The translations under genes were made by a program, and so were the position numbers. From a virus: 50,559 nt of DNA. The notes under the pieces are model-generated. The model searched no databases. It was given only the letters and a program-made list of their open reading frames with translations, and was not told the origin of the DNA. Below are positions 28,357 to 37,302 of this stretch, piece by piece. How positions within the stretch are numbered: the first letter of the stretch is position 1; each line of letters starts with the position of its first letter. Location: IMG/VR virus record IMGVR_UViG_3300025949_000032, positions 1 to 50,559 of that record; one strand, written 5' to 3'.

Positions 28357-31010
28357 ATGCGGGCATCAGTTGTCCACAGACCATTGAATGCGCTCAGGTC
28401 GTAATCGATCTCATCTAACACGGCGTTCGTGTCTGGCTGTTCATTGGCAGTTCCTTGCGAACCCAGCGTGATGGGGAGAACTTCCAGCGGAAGGTCGTCC
28501 AGATGATCAAAGTCACTGCCAACCTGGATGCCCTGGCAGTGGGTATTGATTAGCACGAGAGCGGCGCTATCGACGCGCTTTCGTTGGTTCAACGGTGTAC
28601 CCAGTGCAGCGGCAAAAGCCTGCTTCATGGATTTCCACTGCGCGGTATAGCCCAGTCCAATGCAGGCATCGGTTACCGGAGATGGTAGATTCTCAATCGT
28701 CCCGTTGGTAACGAGGTGCGGGCCCAGAAGATCGAACCCAGCTTCCAGCCCATTGCCGCCCACAAATGGCGTCTGCGTATTCCAACCCCAGCCGTAGACT
28801 TGCTGGCCCTCCAGATGGCCGAGACCTGAAATGGTTTGCGTGGGAGACCCAGAATACATGATGTGCGCGTCGGCGAGTTTGGCCATCGGTAGACCTGAGC
28901 ACTCCGACTCGAGCGCCCACTTCTCAAGGTAACGGACGGTCTGACCGTTGATGGTTCGACGGATCACGTAGTAGACGCGATCCTCGGAGGTTCCGGGAAG
29001 GATTGATACATCCTCCACTGCGCCACTGGTTTCTAGCTCCAACCAGCAGGTCACGTTCTCGGCCTTGTCGAAGACCAGGACACCGACCGTTCCGTCAGCC
29101 CGGACGCAGTGAATGCGTGTATCCGGTTGACGCTGAATTGCAATGTGCACGAGCCCGGCTTTATGCAAGTCCGGAGTGAGAAGCGTCAGATCGTTCGAAA
29201 CGTAGTCGTTTGAATTGAGATCATAGGAAAGTTCGAACACCCGCTGACCGCTGCGTTGGGCGTAGATCCCATCCTTATCCTTGCGAACCGCATCAATAGT
29301 GCTGGAACCCTGAGTGCTGGAGGCCTTCAGGTTGAAATTGGTTGGCGTCAAAGGCTCATCGAAGCTCGAGGACCGCGCAGAGGTTTCAGCCGATGGGGTA
29401 CCCAGTAGCAACCGATTGAGCGACAGCGCCCAATTGATGGCATCGATCGGACCTTCGCCGATACTGCGCTGAATGGTCCCAGAATCCCCTTCCACCGAAT
29501 CGTCGAAGTTCTCGTAATCGTCAGAGACAGATCCGTACACCGACAGGCCCAACCACCAGAGCCGTCCTTCATGCAAAACCACTGCGGAAGGCCAGCCGCG
29601 AAAATCAGACCATGAGCCTTCGGTCCAATCAGAGGTTGCATCAACGCCACCCAGCGAGTCCAACACGGCCGCACTGACATGCGTCTGATCTGTGAACGCT
29701 GTTACCCTGACGACACCGGTGGAAGACCCGGAAGAGAAGCTCAAAGTCGCGGTGGCACTTCCCGAAGTGTAGTCACCCGCCTTGATTCCAACCCGGTAGA
29801 AAATGATCTGATTGTCGAGTTGATCGTTGTAGGAGATGGCTTGCGGCGTCGTGTAGGTTTTTGCATCCACCCAGTTGCCGGGCGCACTCACCGAATATTG
29901 CAGGGTGAACGTGCCGACGAACGTTCCCGTAATCAGGATGCTGAACGCCCTTTGGCCACCGACCCCCGTTACCTCGATAGGATCGGTGAACTGATTCGCT
30001 CCTGTTATAGCCGCAGTGGCAATCTGCCCAGAGGACCTCAGGCGAAACAATGCGCCGACGTGGGCCGCCTTGAAAATGGCTTTCGATGCAGTGAGAGTAA
30101 TATCACCCGTCAAAGCACTGGGTGTAATCGTGGTCGGCGTAACATTGGACAGACGAAATGGCCCAGTCGTGGGCTGATACAGAACCACAGACCACGAATG
30201 CACGCCGCGGCGCTCGATCTTGCGCTGCTGATATCCTCTGGCCGCGACATACATGACATCGCCTGACTGAACGCGCCGGATAGATCCCAGATCGGCTTCG
30301 CGCCAGGGTGTGGGCACTTCGAGAACGCCGGCTGATTCGACAGTGATCGAATCGACCAGAGATGCCGCAATGGAGCGGTTCATCACCCGAATATTGAAGT
30401 TGCCGGTGGGAGTGAAGGCCAGGGAGTGTGTACCGACACCGAGCGTCGTCTCCGTCACATAATCATCGTTGCCAGAGGTCGAACCTACCCGGAAGAGCAC
30501 CGTTCCTCGGGCGATCACGACCCGTACCGCGTGTTCCGTTCCAATCTCGGTGACGGTCACCGCTTGGTCGCGGATCGCCGCATTGGTGCCGGTACCCACG
30601 AGTGACAAATAGCCACCGGTGACCCAGGCAGACGTGGCCCCAGATTCATCAGAGTCGGTCCACCCGTTCACGTCCGAGGTGAACGAACCATTGGTGGTCT
30701 GCGCAGAGACAGCAGGACGCGTAATCAATACGTCGTTGACCCTCACGCGAAGCACGCTGTCGGTTAATTCGAGATGCGCAACATCCGTGCTGGAGAAGAT
30801 GAAATCAATCGTCTTCGCCTTCGCGTTATTTCGTGTGGGACTGATGTACTGCCAGCCTGGCCGGAGTGACATCGAGCCAAGCACCCGCGGCATCCAGTTT
30901 GTCATGACCTCGGCAGACATGGCGTACCGCGCAAGATCCACGCGCGCAAGGGCGAGCTTGCCCAAGATACCACGGTTGAATGCCAGTATTGGCGAGTGAC
31001 CTTGTGGCAT
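28284..31010 (-). CDS. tail tubular protein B-like / stabilisation protein, 908 aa
   Basis: ATGA overlap sets the start at MPQGHSPILAFNRGILG, a highly typical opening of podovirus tail-tube B or tail-hub stabilisation proteins (KLALARVDLARYAMSAEVMT, NWMPRVLGSMSLRPGWQYI). It is beta-rich throughout, with VVLHEGRLWWLG, DAINWALSLNRLLLGTPSAE and YAQRSGQRVFELSYDL in the second half, also familiar from this family. It forms the tail nozzle below the portal and gp11-like adaptor. Confidence 0.87.
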   Translation of the reverse strand: MPQGHSPILAFNRGILGKLALARVDLARYAMSAEVMTNWMPRVLGSMSLRPGWQYISPTRNNAKAKTIDFIFSSTDVAHLELTDSVLRVRVNDVLITRPAVSAQTTNGSFTSDVNGWTDSDESGATSAWVTGGYLSLVGTGTNAAIRDQAVTVTEIGTEHAVRVVIARGTVLFRVGSTSGNDDYVTETTLGVGTHSLAFTPTGNFNIRVMNRSIAASLVDSITVESAGVLEVPTPWREADLGSIRRVQSGDVMYVAARGYQQRKIERRGVHSWSVVLYQPTTGPFRLSNVTPTTITPSALTGDITLTASKAIFKAAHVGALFRLRSSGQIATAAITGANQFTDPIEVTGVGGQRAFSILITGTFVGTFTLQYSVSAPGNWVDAKTYTTPQAISYNDQLDNQIIFYRVGIKAGDYTSGSATATLSFSSGSSTGVVRVTAFTDQTHVSAAVLDSLGGVDATSDWTEGSWSDFRGWPSAVVLHEGRLWWLGLSVYGSVSDDYENFDDSVEGDSGTIQRSIGEGPIDAINWALSLNRLLLGTPSAETSARSSSFDEPLTPTNFNLKASSTQGSSTIDAVRKDKDGIYAQRSGQRVFELSYDLNSNDYVSNDLTLLTPDLHKAGLVHIAIQRQPDTRIHCVRADGTVGVLVFDKAENVTCWLELETSGAVEDVSILPGTSEDRVYYVIRRTINGQTVRYLEKWALESECSGLPMAKLADAHIMYSGSPTQTISGLGHLEGQQVYGWGWNTQTPFVGGNGLEAGFDLLGPHLVTNGTIENLPSPVTDACIGLGYTAQWKSMKQAFAAALGTPLNQRKRVDSAALVLINTHCQGIQVGSDFDHLDDLPLEVLPITLGSQGTANEQPDTNAVLDEIDYDLSAFNGLWTTDARICLQAKAPKPCTALCVTVSMTTSG

Positions 31011-31651
31011 CAGCCGATGAGTCTCGATCGGTTTCCGCGATCCAACCGGCTCGTCCGCCCTCGTCTGGAGGTAGACCAAGTACCGGGCGGCAGGAACTGG
31101 GTGGCCTCATCCATGGCATCGGTTGACTTGGCATTACGAAGCGCCTTATCGACGTCCTTCCACAGATCCTCCTTGGTCTGCCCGCTGTTGGTCGTGCGTC
31201 GGCAGATGCTCCAGGCAAACCAGAGCTCCACGAAGTTCGTGAAGTTGGCCGGCCATTTGGAGAAATCCATTCCAAAGTCAGGAAGCAGTGAGACGAAACT
31301 CACATAGATAGTGTCCAGATCTGCGAACCAGAATCCTGCCTCATCCGCGTATTGAAGCAGCGGAACCTTGTAGAACTCGTCTTGGCACACCTTCGTCGTG
31401 CGAACCCAGTCATCCGGTTTGTTAAACGCACGCTTGAAACCGAATGGCGGCTCGACGCTCGGTGAGTAGTCGTATTGCATCGAGCGGGTCGCGAAATTCC
31501 ACAAGCCCATCTGAAGACAGCGCTTGACGCCGTCTCGCTCCCATACACTATCCAGCGCGCGCCGGGTCTCGCGGTTCTCGGTAAGAGACATGATCTTGCG
31601 ATCGCCGAGCGCGAGGCAGGCACCCTGGTAGATTGTCAATTTCGAAGGCAT
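31010..31651 (-). CDS. tail tubular protein A-like adaptor, 213 aa
   Basis: Opening KLTIYQGACLALGDRKIMSL and ETRRALDSVWERDGVKRCLQ, followed by GLWNFATRSMQYDYSP and FKRAFNKPDDWVRTTKVC, is the signature of gp11-type head-tail adaptor proteins of podoviruses. They attach to the portal and receive the tubular B protein. The basic C-terminus (STSRRGRTSRLDRGNRSRL) is extended. Directly coupled to the following tail gene. Confidence 0.85.
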   Translation of the reverse strand: MPSKLTIYQGACLALGDRKIMSLTENRETRRALDSVWERDGVKRCLQMGLWNFATRSMQYDYSPSVEPPFGFKRAFNKPDDWVRTTKVCQDEFYKVPLLQYADEAGFWFADLDTIYVSFVSLLPDFGMDFSKWPANFTNFVELWFAWSICRRTTNSGQTKEDLWKDVDKALRNAKSTDAMDEATQFLPPGTWSTSRRGRTSRLDRGNRSRLIG

Positions 31652-32080
31652 TTAACCGCCTATGGTTCGAAGGTGCTCACGAAGCCACTGATTCGCACCG
31701 TCCTTGCTCTGGCCATCCTTCAACACATCTGTGCCTCGAAGTACACACCACTTGTGGATCGGCCCGCGCCACTTCACCTCATAACCTTTTGGAAGAGCGG
31801 CGGAGCCCTGCTGAACATCAACCGGATCCAAATCGTGGTATTCGAGTTTTGTGACTGTGGCATACAGCCGCGCCGCATCGCGCACGAGAAGGCGTCCATA
31901 GTAGGAGCCATCCTCAGCATGCACCGTAATCTCGTCGCAGGGCTTGAGTTGAGCGGCCACGTGGGTCCAGTACGCAGGATCCAGCAGTGCATCAAATGGC
32001 GTGCCATGTTCGGGCACCACGAACCACTGGTTGCGCGAGTGCTCGGCAAAGGTCATTTTTGAATGGGTTAACTGTGTCAT
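31652..32080 (-). CDS. head/tail-region protein, 142 aa
   Basis: I use the ATG reading MTQLTHSKMTFAEHSRNQWF. A TTG start 18 bases upstream is possible, and the upstream DNA repeats CCAATCTCTTGG twice. The protein has a beta-sandwich-like middle (CDEITVHAEDGSYYGRLLVR) and ends KWCVLRGTDVLKDGQSKDGA. Small proteins with this pattern lie between capsid and tail-tube genes in BPP-1-like phages. First gene after the terminator at 32.1 kb. Confidence 0.65.
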   Translation of the reverse strand: MTQLTHSKMTFAEHSRNQWFVVPEHGTPFDALLDPAYWTHVAAQLKPCDEITVHAEDGSYYGRLLVRDAARLYATVTKLEYHDLDPVDVQQGSAALPKGYEVKWRGPIHKWCVLRGTDVLKDGQSKDGANQWLREHLRTIGG

Positions 32081-32112
32081 ACCAATCTCTTGGGCCAATC
32101 TCTTGGCAGGTG

Positions 32113-32143
32113 GAAAGAAAGGGCGGCCTGGATGAGGCCGCCC
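32113..32143 (-). terminator. intrinsic terminator after capsid genes
   Basis: On the minus strand GGGCGGCCT-CATCC-AGGCCGCCC forms a perfect 9-bp stem followed by TTTCTTTCC. It separates the head genes from the tail-tube genes and would set a higher level for capsid mRNA. Confidence 0.78.
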
Positions 32144-32176
32144 AAGGTGGACGCTCCTTCAGCGTCAGTTCGGACG

Positions 32177-32473
32177 TCAGTCCGAATTGGTCGCAGTAAT
32201 CGCTGTGCTGTTCGACAGATCCGCAGCATACGGATAGGTCGTGCTGATGCTGCTGACGTTGAAGATGAAGTTGGCGATCGGACTTGCGTCCGTCTTGGTG
32301 TAGTAGAGCAGATCGCCCTTTTTCATCCCCAACACACCGGCATTGGTGATGTAGCCCGAGCCATCCACGGTCGTGTCAGCGTCGGTTCCGCTCAGCGTCC
32401 AGATCTTTGGGCCCACCGAATTGTCGATGCCCTGGATCAGCAGCTGAGGAGGATTGGAGGTTGAATAACTCAT
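32177..32473 (-). CDS. head decoration-like protein (Bbp16-like), 98 aa
   Basis: GGAGAG precedes the start. MSYSTSNPPQLLIQGIDNSV, a TLSGTDADTTVDGSGYITNA segment and GMKKGDLLYYTKTDASPI are typical of the small protein that follows the capsid gene in BPP-1-like phages, likely a decoration or capsid-stabilising protein. No Cys or membrane segments. Confidence 0.75.
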   Translation of the reverse strand: MSYSTSNPPQLLIQGIDNSVGPKIWTLSGTDADTTVDGSGYITNAGVLGMKKGDLLYYTKTDASPIANFIFNVSSISTTYPYAADLSNSTAITATNSD

Positions 32474-32483
32474 CGTGCTCTCC

Positions 32484-33335
32484 TTATGAGCTCAGCGCAG
32501 AGTCGTCGTGATTAATCACCACGATGCCGCTGTTTTGAAGGACCTTTGACCCCATGTTCACGGAAGCCCGGGCCCATGAGTACGCCTGCTCCTGGTCGTA
32601 ACCCACAGGGGTTTCCAAGCCGGCAGTGTCAACCGCGTGACCGATGGCTGACTTGTGGAAGAGGAAGCACTTCGCGGCGTTCGTGCCTTTTCCGGGCAAG
32701 CGGGGATGCACTACCCACATCACGCCGTACCAGTAAAACGCGCTCGGCTTGTCTCGCCACGCGGTATCACCGGTGTCGAAGTGCTTGGCATTGACGTACA
32801 CCACAGACTTCGAGAACTCCGGCGCCTGCATGAGGTAACCCTCAAAGGCGGGAGTGATAACGCCGTTGATATTGCCGTCCCATGGCACTTCCGAGTTGCC
32901 CAGGATTGTCTTCGCGCGGGTCACGAGTCCCACAGAAGCGGTCGCTGCTGCGCCCGTGTTGACCGTTCCATTGGCAAGCTCACCGATGATGTCCTGGTCG
33001 ATCTTGCGATTGACCACGCCCATCGTGGTCATCTGCATAATCTCTCGCTGGTTGCCCTGGGATGCGAAGATGTTGAAGCTGGTCTTGCGAACCAAGTCAT
33101 GCCATTCCGCCAGGGTTGCCACCGGCTGATTGAGGTTATCTGCGCGCGCCGGGATGAGACCGTTGACGCCGCGGGTCTTGGCTTCCGCATTGCCGGAATC
33201 CGCGACCAGGAAGGTGGCCTGGTTGCCTTTGATGACGACTTCCGTGGTCACCATGTCACGCAGAAGACTCTGCTTCTGCTCGAAGCCGGCAATGAATTCC
33301 TGCCGGTATTGGATCTGAAATGCTGTGTTAGACAC
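32484..33335 (-). CDS. major capsid protein, 283 aa
   Basis: GTG start with GGAG upstream. Opening SNTAFQIQYRQEFIAGFEQK and continuing with VIKGNQATFLVADSGNAEAK, GLIPARADNLNQPVATLAEW, VRKTSFNIFASQGNQREIMQ and NRKIDQDIIGEL, it matches the capsid family of BPP-1-like podoviruses (HK97-type fold expected). No N-terminal scaffold domain, consistent with a separate scaffold gene upstream. The C-terminal half includes KSVVYVNAKHFDTGDTAWRD and WVVHPRLPGKG. Confidence 0.92.
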   Translation of the reverse strand: MSNTAFQIQYRQEFIAGFEQKQSLLRDMVTTEVVIKGNQATFLVADSGNAEAKTRGVNGLIPARADNLNQPVATLAEWHDLVRKTSFNIFASQGNQREIMQMTTMGVVNRKIDQDIIGELANGTVNTGAAATASVGLVTRAKTILGNSEVPWDGNINGVITPAFEGYLMQAPEFSKSVVYVNAKHFDTGDTAWRDKPSAFYWYGVMWVVHPRLPGKGTNAAKCFLFHKSAIGHAVDTAGLETPVGYDQEQAYSWARASVNMGSKVLQNSGIVVINHDDSALSS

Positions 33336-33365
33336 GTTGTCATACTCCGATGTATGGGTTTACGT

Positions 33366-33500
33366 GCCGTGGGCTCGGGGTGTCCGTTGAGGCAATAACC
33401 GGGGTGTCCGCAGATGCGGGCCGGTATGGCCGGAACGGGGCTTCGCTTAGGGCGTTATTGAACGACGAGGTGCTGTCAGTGCCGTGGGGACGGGGTGGCT
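33366..33500. repeat. G-rich direct repeats upstream of capsid gene
   Basis: CGGGGTGTCCG occurs twice exactly (33376-33386 and 33400-33410). A longer imperfect pair starts with GTGCCGTGGG at about 33365 and 33479. A small CCGG-TATGG-CCGG hairpin lies between them. This is the only sizeable gap (about 190 bases) within the head genes and may carry a promoter, RNA element or recombination scar. Confidence 0.5.
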
Positions 33501-33524
33501 GACGTAAGCCTCAATTGGAAATAA

Positions 33525-33725
33525 TTACTTGCCCAGGACCGTGTTGGCCTTGGCATCGATGCGATCGCGCTGACTTTGGGAGAGGCGACCGCGCTTGTAC
33601 TGTTGCTCCGCGCGCGCTTTCGCGTTGGCGGCATGACTTTTATCCGGCACCGGATACGAGCGATCCGGACCCGCAAACACCGCCGTCGGCAGCCGCTTGC
33701 GCTGCTTGCTGGTGAGCGTGCTCAT
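33525..33725 (-). CDS. small conserved head-region protein, 66 aa
   Basis: MSTLTSKQRKRLPTAVFAGP, then RSYPVPDKSHAANAKARAEQ and ending RIDAKANTVLGK: a lysine/alanine-rich protein found next to scaffold and capsid genes in many phages (DUF6582-like). Probably virion-associated. TGATG overlap with the scaffold gene. Confidence 0.75.
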   Translation of the reverse strand: MSTLTSKQRKRLPTAVFAGPDRSYPVPDKSHAANAKARAEQQYKRGRLSQSQRDRIDAKANTVLGK

Positions 33726-34654
33726 CAGGAGCCTCTGGCCTGCTGGCGCGCACGTGCGTCGTAGAGATCGCGCAGACGAGCCTGTTTCTTCTCGTCCTTG
33801 CGATACTCAGCACGATTGGTCTTCATGAACCCTTCGATCTCGGTGATTTCGTCTTCGAGACCTTTGCCCACAGTGCTGCCCGTGGGAACGATCGTGCCAG
33901 TTGGGTTCAGATCACGCGCAACGGATGCGAGCCAACGAACCACGTTGGGATCATTCAGAATGGCCTTTCCGTCAGAGCCGCGCGCGTTGGCGACCAGATC
34001 AGCAACTCCCTCAGGAGCCTGGGCCAAGAATCCTTGGATGTGATTGATGTTTGCTCGGTAGTCTGCGCCCCACTCCGCCCGCAAAGCATCTTCGGTCGCG
34101 GTCTTTGCGGTGGTATCGCCTTCCGCCACCTTGGCAGCCTGCTCCTCCTGCAGTTTGTTGTACCAGCTGACCGCATACTGAGCGATCTGCGGCGGCGCGT
34201 TCAGTTTGTGCAGACCCTCGGCGAAGCTGTTGAACATCGGCTTGTCCGCATCGCCGATGACCAGCCCGTCGGGCAGCTTCTCGAAGTAGCCTTCTGGCTT
34301 CTCGGGAATGCCGTTCTGCTGGCGGTAGGCGGCCACCTGCTCAGGTGTGGCATTCTCCGGCAACGGTGCACGCAGCTCTCCGGAGCTGATCTTGTTCTGT
34401 GCAGCAATCAGCGCATCGAGCGCCGCCTTCGGGCTCTGATAGCGTTCCAAGCGCTGCAGGAGCTTCGTATCCTCGCCTGCATACTGCTGACGCCAGTTAT
34501 CGCCCCAGCCTTTGGTGGGCTCTGGAGTGGGAGCTGGGCTCGGTGTTGCTCCGGGTGACGGTGCAGGAGTTGGAACCGGACTTGGATTCGGGGTCAAGCT
34601 CGGCGCCGGGGTGGCCCCTGGTGAGGGAGCCGGCGTCGGAGTGGGATCGGGCAT
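33725..34654 (-). CDS. capsid scaffolding protein, 309 aa
   Basis: Residues 1-47 are a proline/threonine/alanine repeat (blocks like TPAPSPGATP). Then comes a conserved head-assembly domain: WRQQYAGEDTKLLQRLERYQ, SPKAALDALIAAQNKI, NGIPEKPEGYFEKLPDGLVI, PMFNSFAEGLHKLNAPPQIA, QYAVSWYN. A C-terminal coiled coil (DEITEIEGFMKTNRAEYRKD) is charged. This is the usual composition of podovirus scaffolds, which guide capsid assembly and then leave. AGGAGA upstream of the ATG. Confidence 0.85.
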   Translation of the reverse strand: MPDPTPTPAPSPGATPAPSLTPNPSPVPTPAPSPGATPSPAPTPEPTKGWGDNWRQQYAGEDTKLLQRLERYQSPKAALDALIAAQNKISSGELRAPLPENATPEQVAAYRQQNGIPEKPEGYFEKLPDGLVIGDADKPMFNSFAEGLHKLNAPPQIAQYAVSWYNKLQEEQAAKVAEGDTTAKTATEDALRAEWGADYRANINHIQGFLAQAPEGVADLVANARGSDGKAILNDPNVVRWLASVARDLNPTGTIVPTGSTVGKGLEDEITEIEGFMKTNRAEYRKDEKKQARLRDLYDARARQQARGS

Positions 34655-34699
34655 ACAGTCTCCTGGTTACGCCTGCGGCGGTTTGCCGAGGCTCGGGTC

Positions 34700-34987
34700 T
34701 TACTTCAGCGCTGAGGGATTCAGGTTCAAGAACTTCACAACCTGCAAACCGACGAAACGCTTACCCGCCGCAAAGCACGTGTCACGGTCGCCTTCAGGAC
34801 CGGGATGAAACTGCAGGTCGTAGGTCCCGCACAGCGTTTGGATCAGGTAATTGAGCGCGCGCCGCTGCTGGTCTTCGGTGGCATCGCCGCGCTGTAGTGC
34901 TTGGAACGCGACGACATCCGGCAATTCATAGTCGGACGGCTTCCACGGCTCTGGCTTCGGAGTGCCGGGGATTCGAGCCTTCGGCAT
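34700..34987 (-). CDS. Bbp19-like structural protein, 95 aa
   Basis: VVAFQALQRGDATEDQQRRA, LNYLIQTLCGTYDLQF and DRDTCFAAGKRFVGLQVVKF correspond to the small Bbp19 domain found between portal and scaffold genes in BPP-1-like phages. Proposed minor head protein. Coupled by TGATG to the upstream gene. Confidence 0.75.
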   Translation of the reverse strand: MPKARIPGTPKPEPWKPSDYELPDVVAFQALQRGDATEDQQRRALNYLIQTLCGTYDLQFHPGPEGDRDTCFAAGKRFVGLQVVKFLNLNPSALK

Positions 34988-35223
34988 CAGGCCTTCGGCG
35001 TGACGTTATCGACGGCGGTCTGCAGAGCAGTGGCGACATTGGCGACAGCGTCTGCGCGTTTCTGCACTTCCTCGGCGGGAATGCTATTGGAGTTGAGGTC
35101 GCCCAACTTGAGAGCCGCGTTGTTGGCAGCCGTTGTCAGGTTCGCCAGAGCAGTGTCGAGAGCATCGAGAGCGGTAGCCATGCGTTTGAACCTCTGAATG
35201 AATCCGGGGATGAGGCGAATCAT
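34987..35223 (-). CDS. small coiled-coil head protein, 78 aa
   Basis: The ATG at 35223 overlaps the portal stop (ATGA). A second ATG at 35181 (MATALDALDTAL) has a better ribosome site (AGAGG). The body is an Ala/Asn-rich helix (TALANLTTAANNAALKLGDL, ADAVANVATALQTAVDNV). Function unknown. Confidence 0.6.
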   Translation of the reverse strand: MIRLIPGFIQRFKRMATALDALDTALANLTTAANNAALKLGDLNSNSIPAEEVQKRADAVANVATALQTAVDNVTPKA

Positions 35224-36857
35224 GAAACAGCCGTGAGTGACTTCTGAGCCTCGCCCAGTGCCTGGGCTGCCTGGCCCGCACTCGCCAGATTCGCGATCTG
35301 GCTCTGCGCCTGCTGTTCGGCAGCGTGTTGATCGGCGATCTGTTGAACCGCGTCTTCAGTGCGCAGCCATTTCGCGGGTGTCCCGACACCATTGAGCGCA
35401 TCGCGCAGCGCCGCTTGGGTATCGAGGATCTGAGCTGCGACAGGATCCAACGTGACGGCCTGGTCGATGAGCTGCTTGGACTCCAAGAACTGCTGACCTT
35501 TCTTGCGCTCGATCGCTTGGTGCAGTGGTGACTCGAAGCGGAATCGAATATCGGCACCGCGAATCGAATCCGGGATGTCATCCGGGGAACCGAACGCACC
35601 CGCGCGCATGAGCGCTTCGAACGTGTCGTCACACAGCGCTGCGTTGTATTCGGTCTCCATGGGCTCAAAGAGCGGCAGCGCCGTGCGGATATATTCCTGG
35701 ATCCGCTGGCTGGTCTCGTACGCCGTCATGGGCTGGGCGGTCTGCGGCGGCAGGTTCAGTTTGTTGAGATAGAACGCCTGGGAGAGCATTTCCCGAGCAT
35801 CCCTCTGCATCTCCATACCCGTGGGGAACCCGGACTTATCCTGGTAGATGGGCCGGAGAACCTCGCCCAGCCGCTCGTCGTACTCTGCATCCGCCCAGGT
35901 CACCCCGCCTGCGTAGATCGCCAGGTCAGAGCGGATTGCCTCCTTGGTCGCAATGAGGGGCGGACGCACCGCCATCTCTCCTGCTTCGAGCAACGTGAGA
36001 GTCATCGCCTGAATGAGGCGGGCGTCCGGCAACCCCGCAACCGTGGCCGGCGAGTAGGCGTACTGCGAACCGGAGACCGTCTGCCATCGCGGGATGGTGT
36101 AGATCCGGCTGAACGATCCGATCTCCTGCAAGGGCTGCTTGTTATCGACGTCGATGTAGACCGAGTACCACGGATAGCGCTTCGCCTTCGGATCGTCGGT
36201 CTCGTAATCCTCAGTGGGCAACACCACGTGCAGGCAGTTGATTTCCCGGTGAGGCTCTTTCGTGAGCGCATCTTTGACGGTCTGATGAACCGTGTTGGGG
36301 AACAGCTTATTGAGGTCGCGCGCCGTAGGTTTCCACTTGCGATAGACCTCGCCAATCGTCCCGTTGTAGCGCTCGACCCAGGCCACGTCACGTAGATGCC
36401 AGCAGCGGTACAGCAGCGCCTGCTCGCGCATGTCGAGCTCGCGGGAGAGCACGCACTGGCCAAAGGCCGCAAAGTCGTGATCACCTTCCTTGGTGGCCCG
36501 GACGAACTGACTCAGCCGGTCATACATCGCCCGACGCTGGACACCGGAGGCCCACTCGAGCCACTGGCGGCCCGCCTGGTCCAGTCTCTCCTCATGCTCG
36601 ACCGTGATCCCAAACCATTCCTCATCGCGGGGACGGAGCATGGCGGAGAACGCATTGCCTAACTCCCTGCGAACAATGAGCGGATAGCTGGAATTCAAAT
36701 CGGTCGCGAATTCCTCACCCAGATAATGCGTGCGCGTGAACTGCGCGCGTTCCGGATAAAAGTTGTCGGCGATCGTCTGCCACAGGCTCATGACGCCCGA
36801 GCGCTTGCCAAAGTGGTAGCCGCTGCGATCGATGAGCGTGGTGATGCGATCCGGCAT
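35220..36857 (-). CDS. portal / head-tail connector protein, 545 aa
   Basis: Podovirus head-to-tail connecting protein (T7 gp8 type). Recognisable words: VMSLWQTIADNFYPERAQFT, FSAMLRPRDEEWFGITVEHE, EGDHDFAAFGQCVLSRELDM, LLYRCWHLRDVAWVERYNGT, YDERLGEVLRPIYQDKSGFP and YETSQRIQEYIRTALPLFEP. The length is typical. It forms the dodecameric DNA gate to which terminase docks. It is downstream of terminase and upstream of scaffold, the expected order. Confidence 0.92.
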   Translation of the reverse strand: MPDRITTLIDRSGYHFGKRSGVMSLWQTIADNFYPERAQFTRTHYLGEEFATDLNSSYPLIVRRELGNAFSAMLRPRDEEWFGITVEHEERLDQAGRQWLEWASGVQRRAMYDRLSQFVRATKEGDHDFAAFGQCVLSRELDMREQALLYRCWHLRDVAWVERYNGTIGEVYRKWKPTARDLNKLFPNTVHQTVKDALTKEPHREINCLHVVLPTEDYETDDPKAKRYPWYSVYIDVDNKQPLQEIGSFSRIYTIPRWQTVSGSQYAYSPATVAGLPDARLIQAMTLTLLEAGEMAVRPPLIATKEAIRSDLAIYAGGVTWADAEYDERLGEVLRPIYQDKSGFPTGMEMQRDAREMLSQAFYLNKLNLPPQTAQPMTAYETSQRIQEYIRTALPLFEPMETEYNAALCDDTFEALMRAGAFGSPDDIPDSIRGADIRFRFESPLHQAIERKKGQQFLESKQLIDQAVTLDPVAAQILDTQAALRDALNGVGTPAKWLRTEDAVQQIADQHAAEQQAQSQIANLASAGQAAQALGEAQKSLTAVS

Positions 36858-37093
36858 CAGGCGCCCAACTGATCGCCGCTGTCAGGCTGCGACAGAATGG
36901 TCGATGCGCGCCCAGTCCGCTGTAGGGCTTGCGCCTGCGCGAGCTTCTTTGCCCGCTGTACATCCTGATCCGTCGGCATCGCCAGGACTTGCGGTGTCGT
37001 CACGGTCTTGGGCGTCATGTTCAGTCCCACTGCGGAGGATACGGCCCGGTCGAGCGGGTCAATCTTGTGCAGCGTCTGTTGAAGCTTGGCCAT
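36857..37093 (-). CDS. small protein between terminase and portal, 78 aa
   Basis: MAKLQQTLHKIDPLDRAVSS, PQVLAMPTDQDVQRAKKLAQ, with a polar C-terminus. Soluble, Gln- and Lys-rich, no known domain. It fills the short space between two essential head genes with direct overlaps, so probably virion-related. Confidence 0.6.
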   Translation of the reverse strand: MAKLQQTLHKIDPLDRAVSSAVGLNMTPKTVTTPQVLAMPTDQDVQRAKKLAQAQALQRTGRASTILSQPDSGDQLGA

Positions 37094-37302
37094 TAGTACG
37101 ATCCGAATGTGGATGGCGTCGAGTTGCCAACCTGTTGCACGGGAGTACCCAATACGGTCTTGGCCGGTTGCCGTTTGCGATTGGCTGCTACCTGCTGCTG
37201 GCCGGTGATCCCCGCGAGTCTCGAGACTTCGCTCGCAGGTAACGCGCTGGTCACGGGCTGCTGTTGGACCTGCTTCGTGCCGCTATCGAACAGACCACCC
37301 AT
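37093..37302 (-). CDS. small Gln-rich protein after terminase, 69 aa
   Basis: MGGLFDSGTKQVQQQPVTSA and ANRKRQPAKTVLGTPVQQVG: low-complexity, rich in Gln, Ser and Val, ending GSY. Starts on the terminase stop. Resembles small internal head or tail proteins of podoviruses that begin MGGLF. Confidence 0.6.
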   Translation of the reverse strand: MGGLFDSGTKQVQQQPVTSALPASEVSRLAGITGQQQVAANRKRQPAKTVLGTPVQQVGNSTPSTFGSY

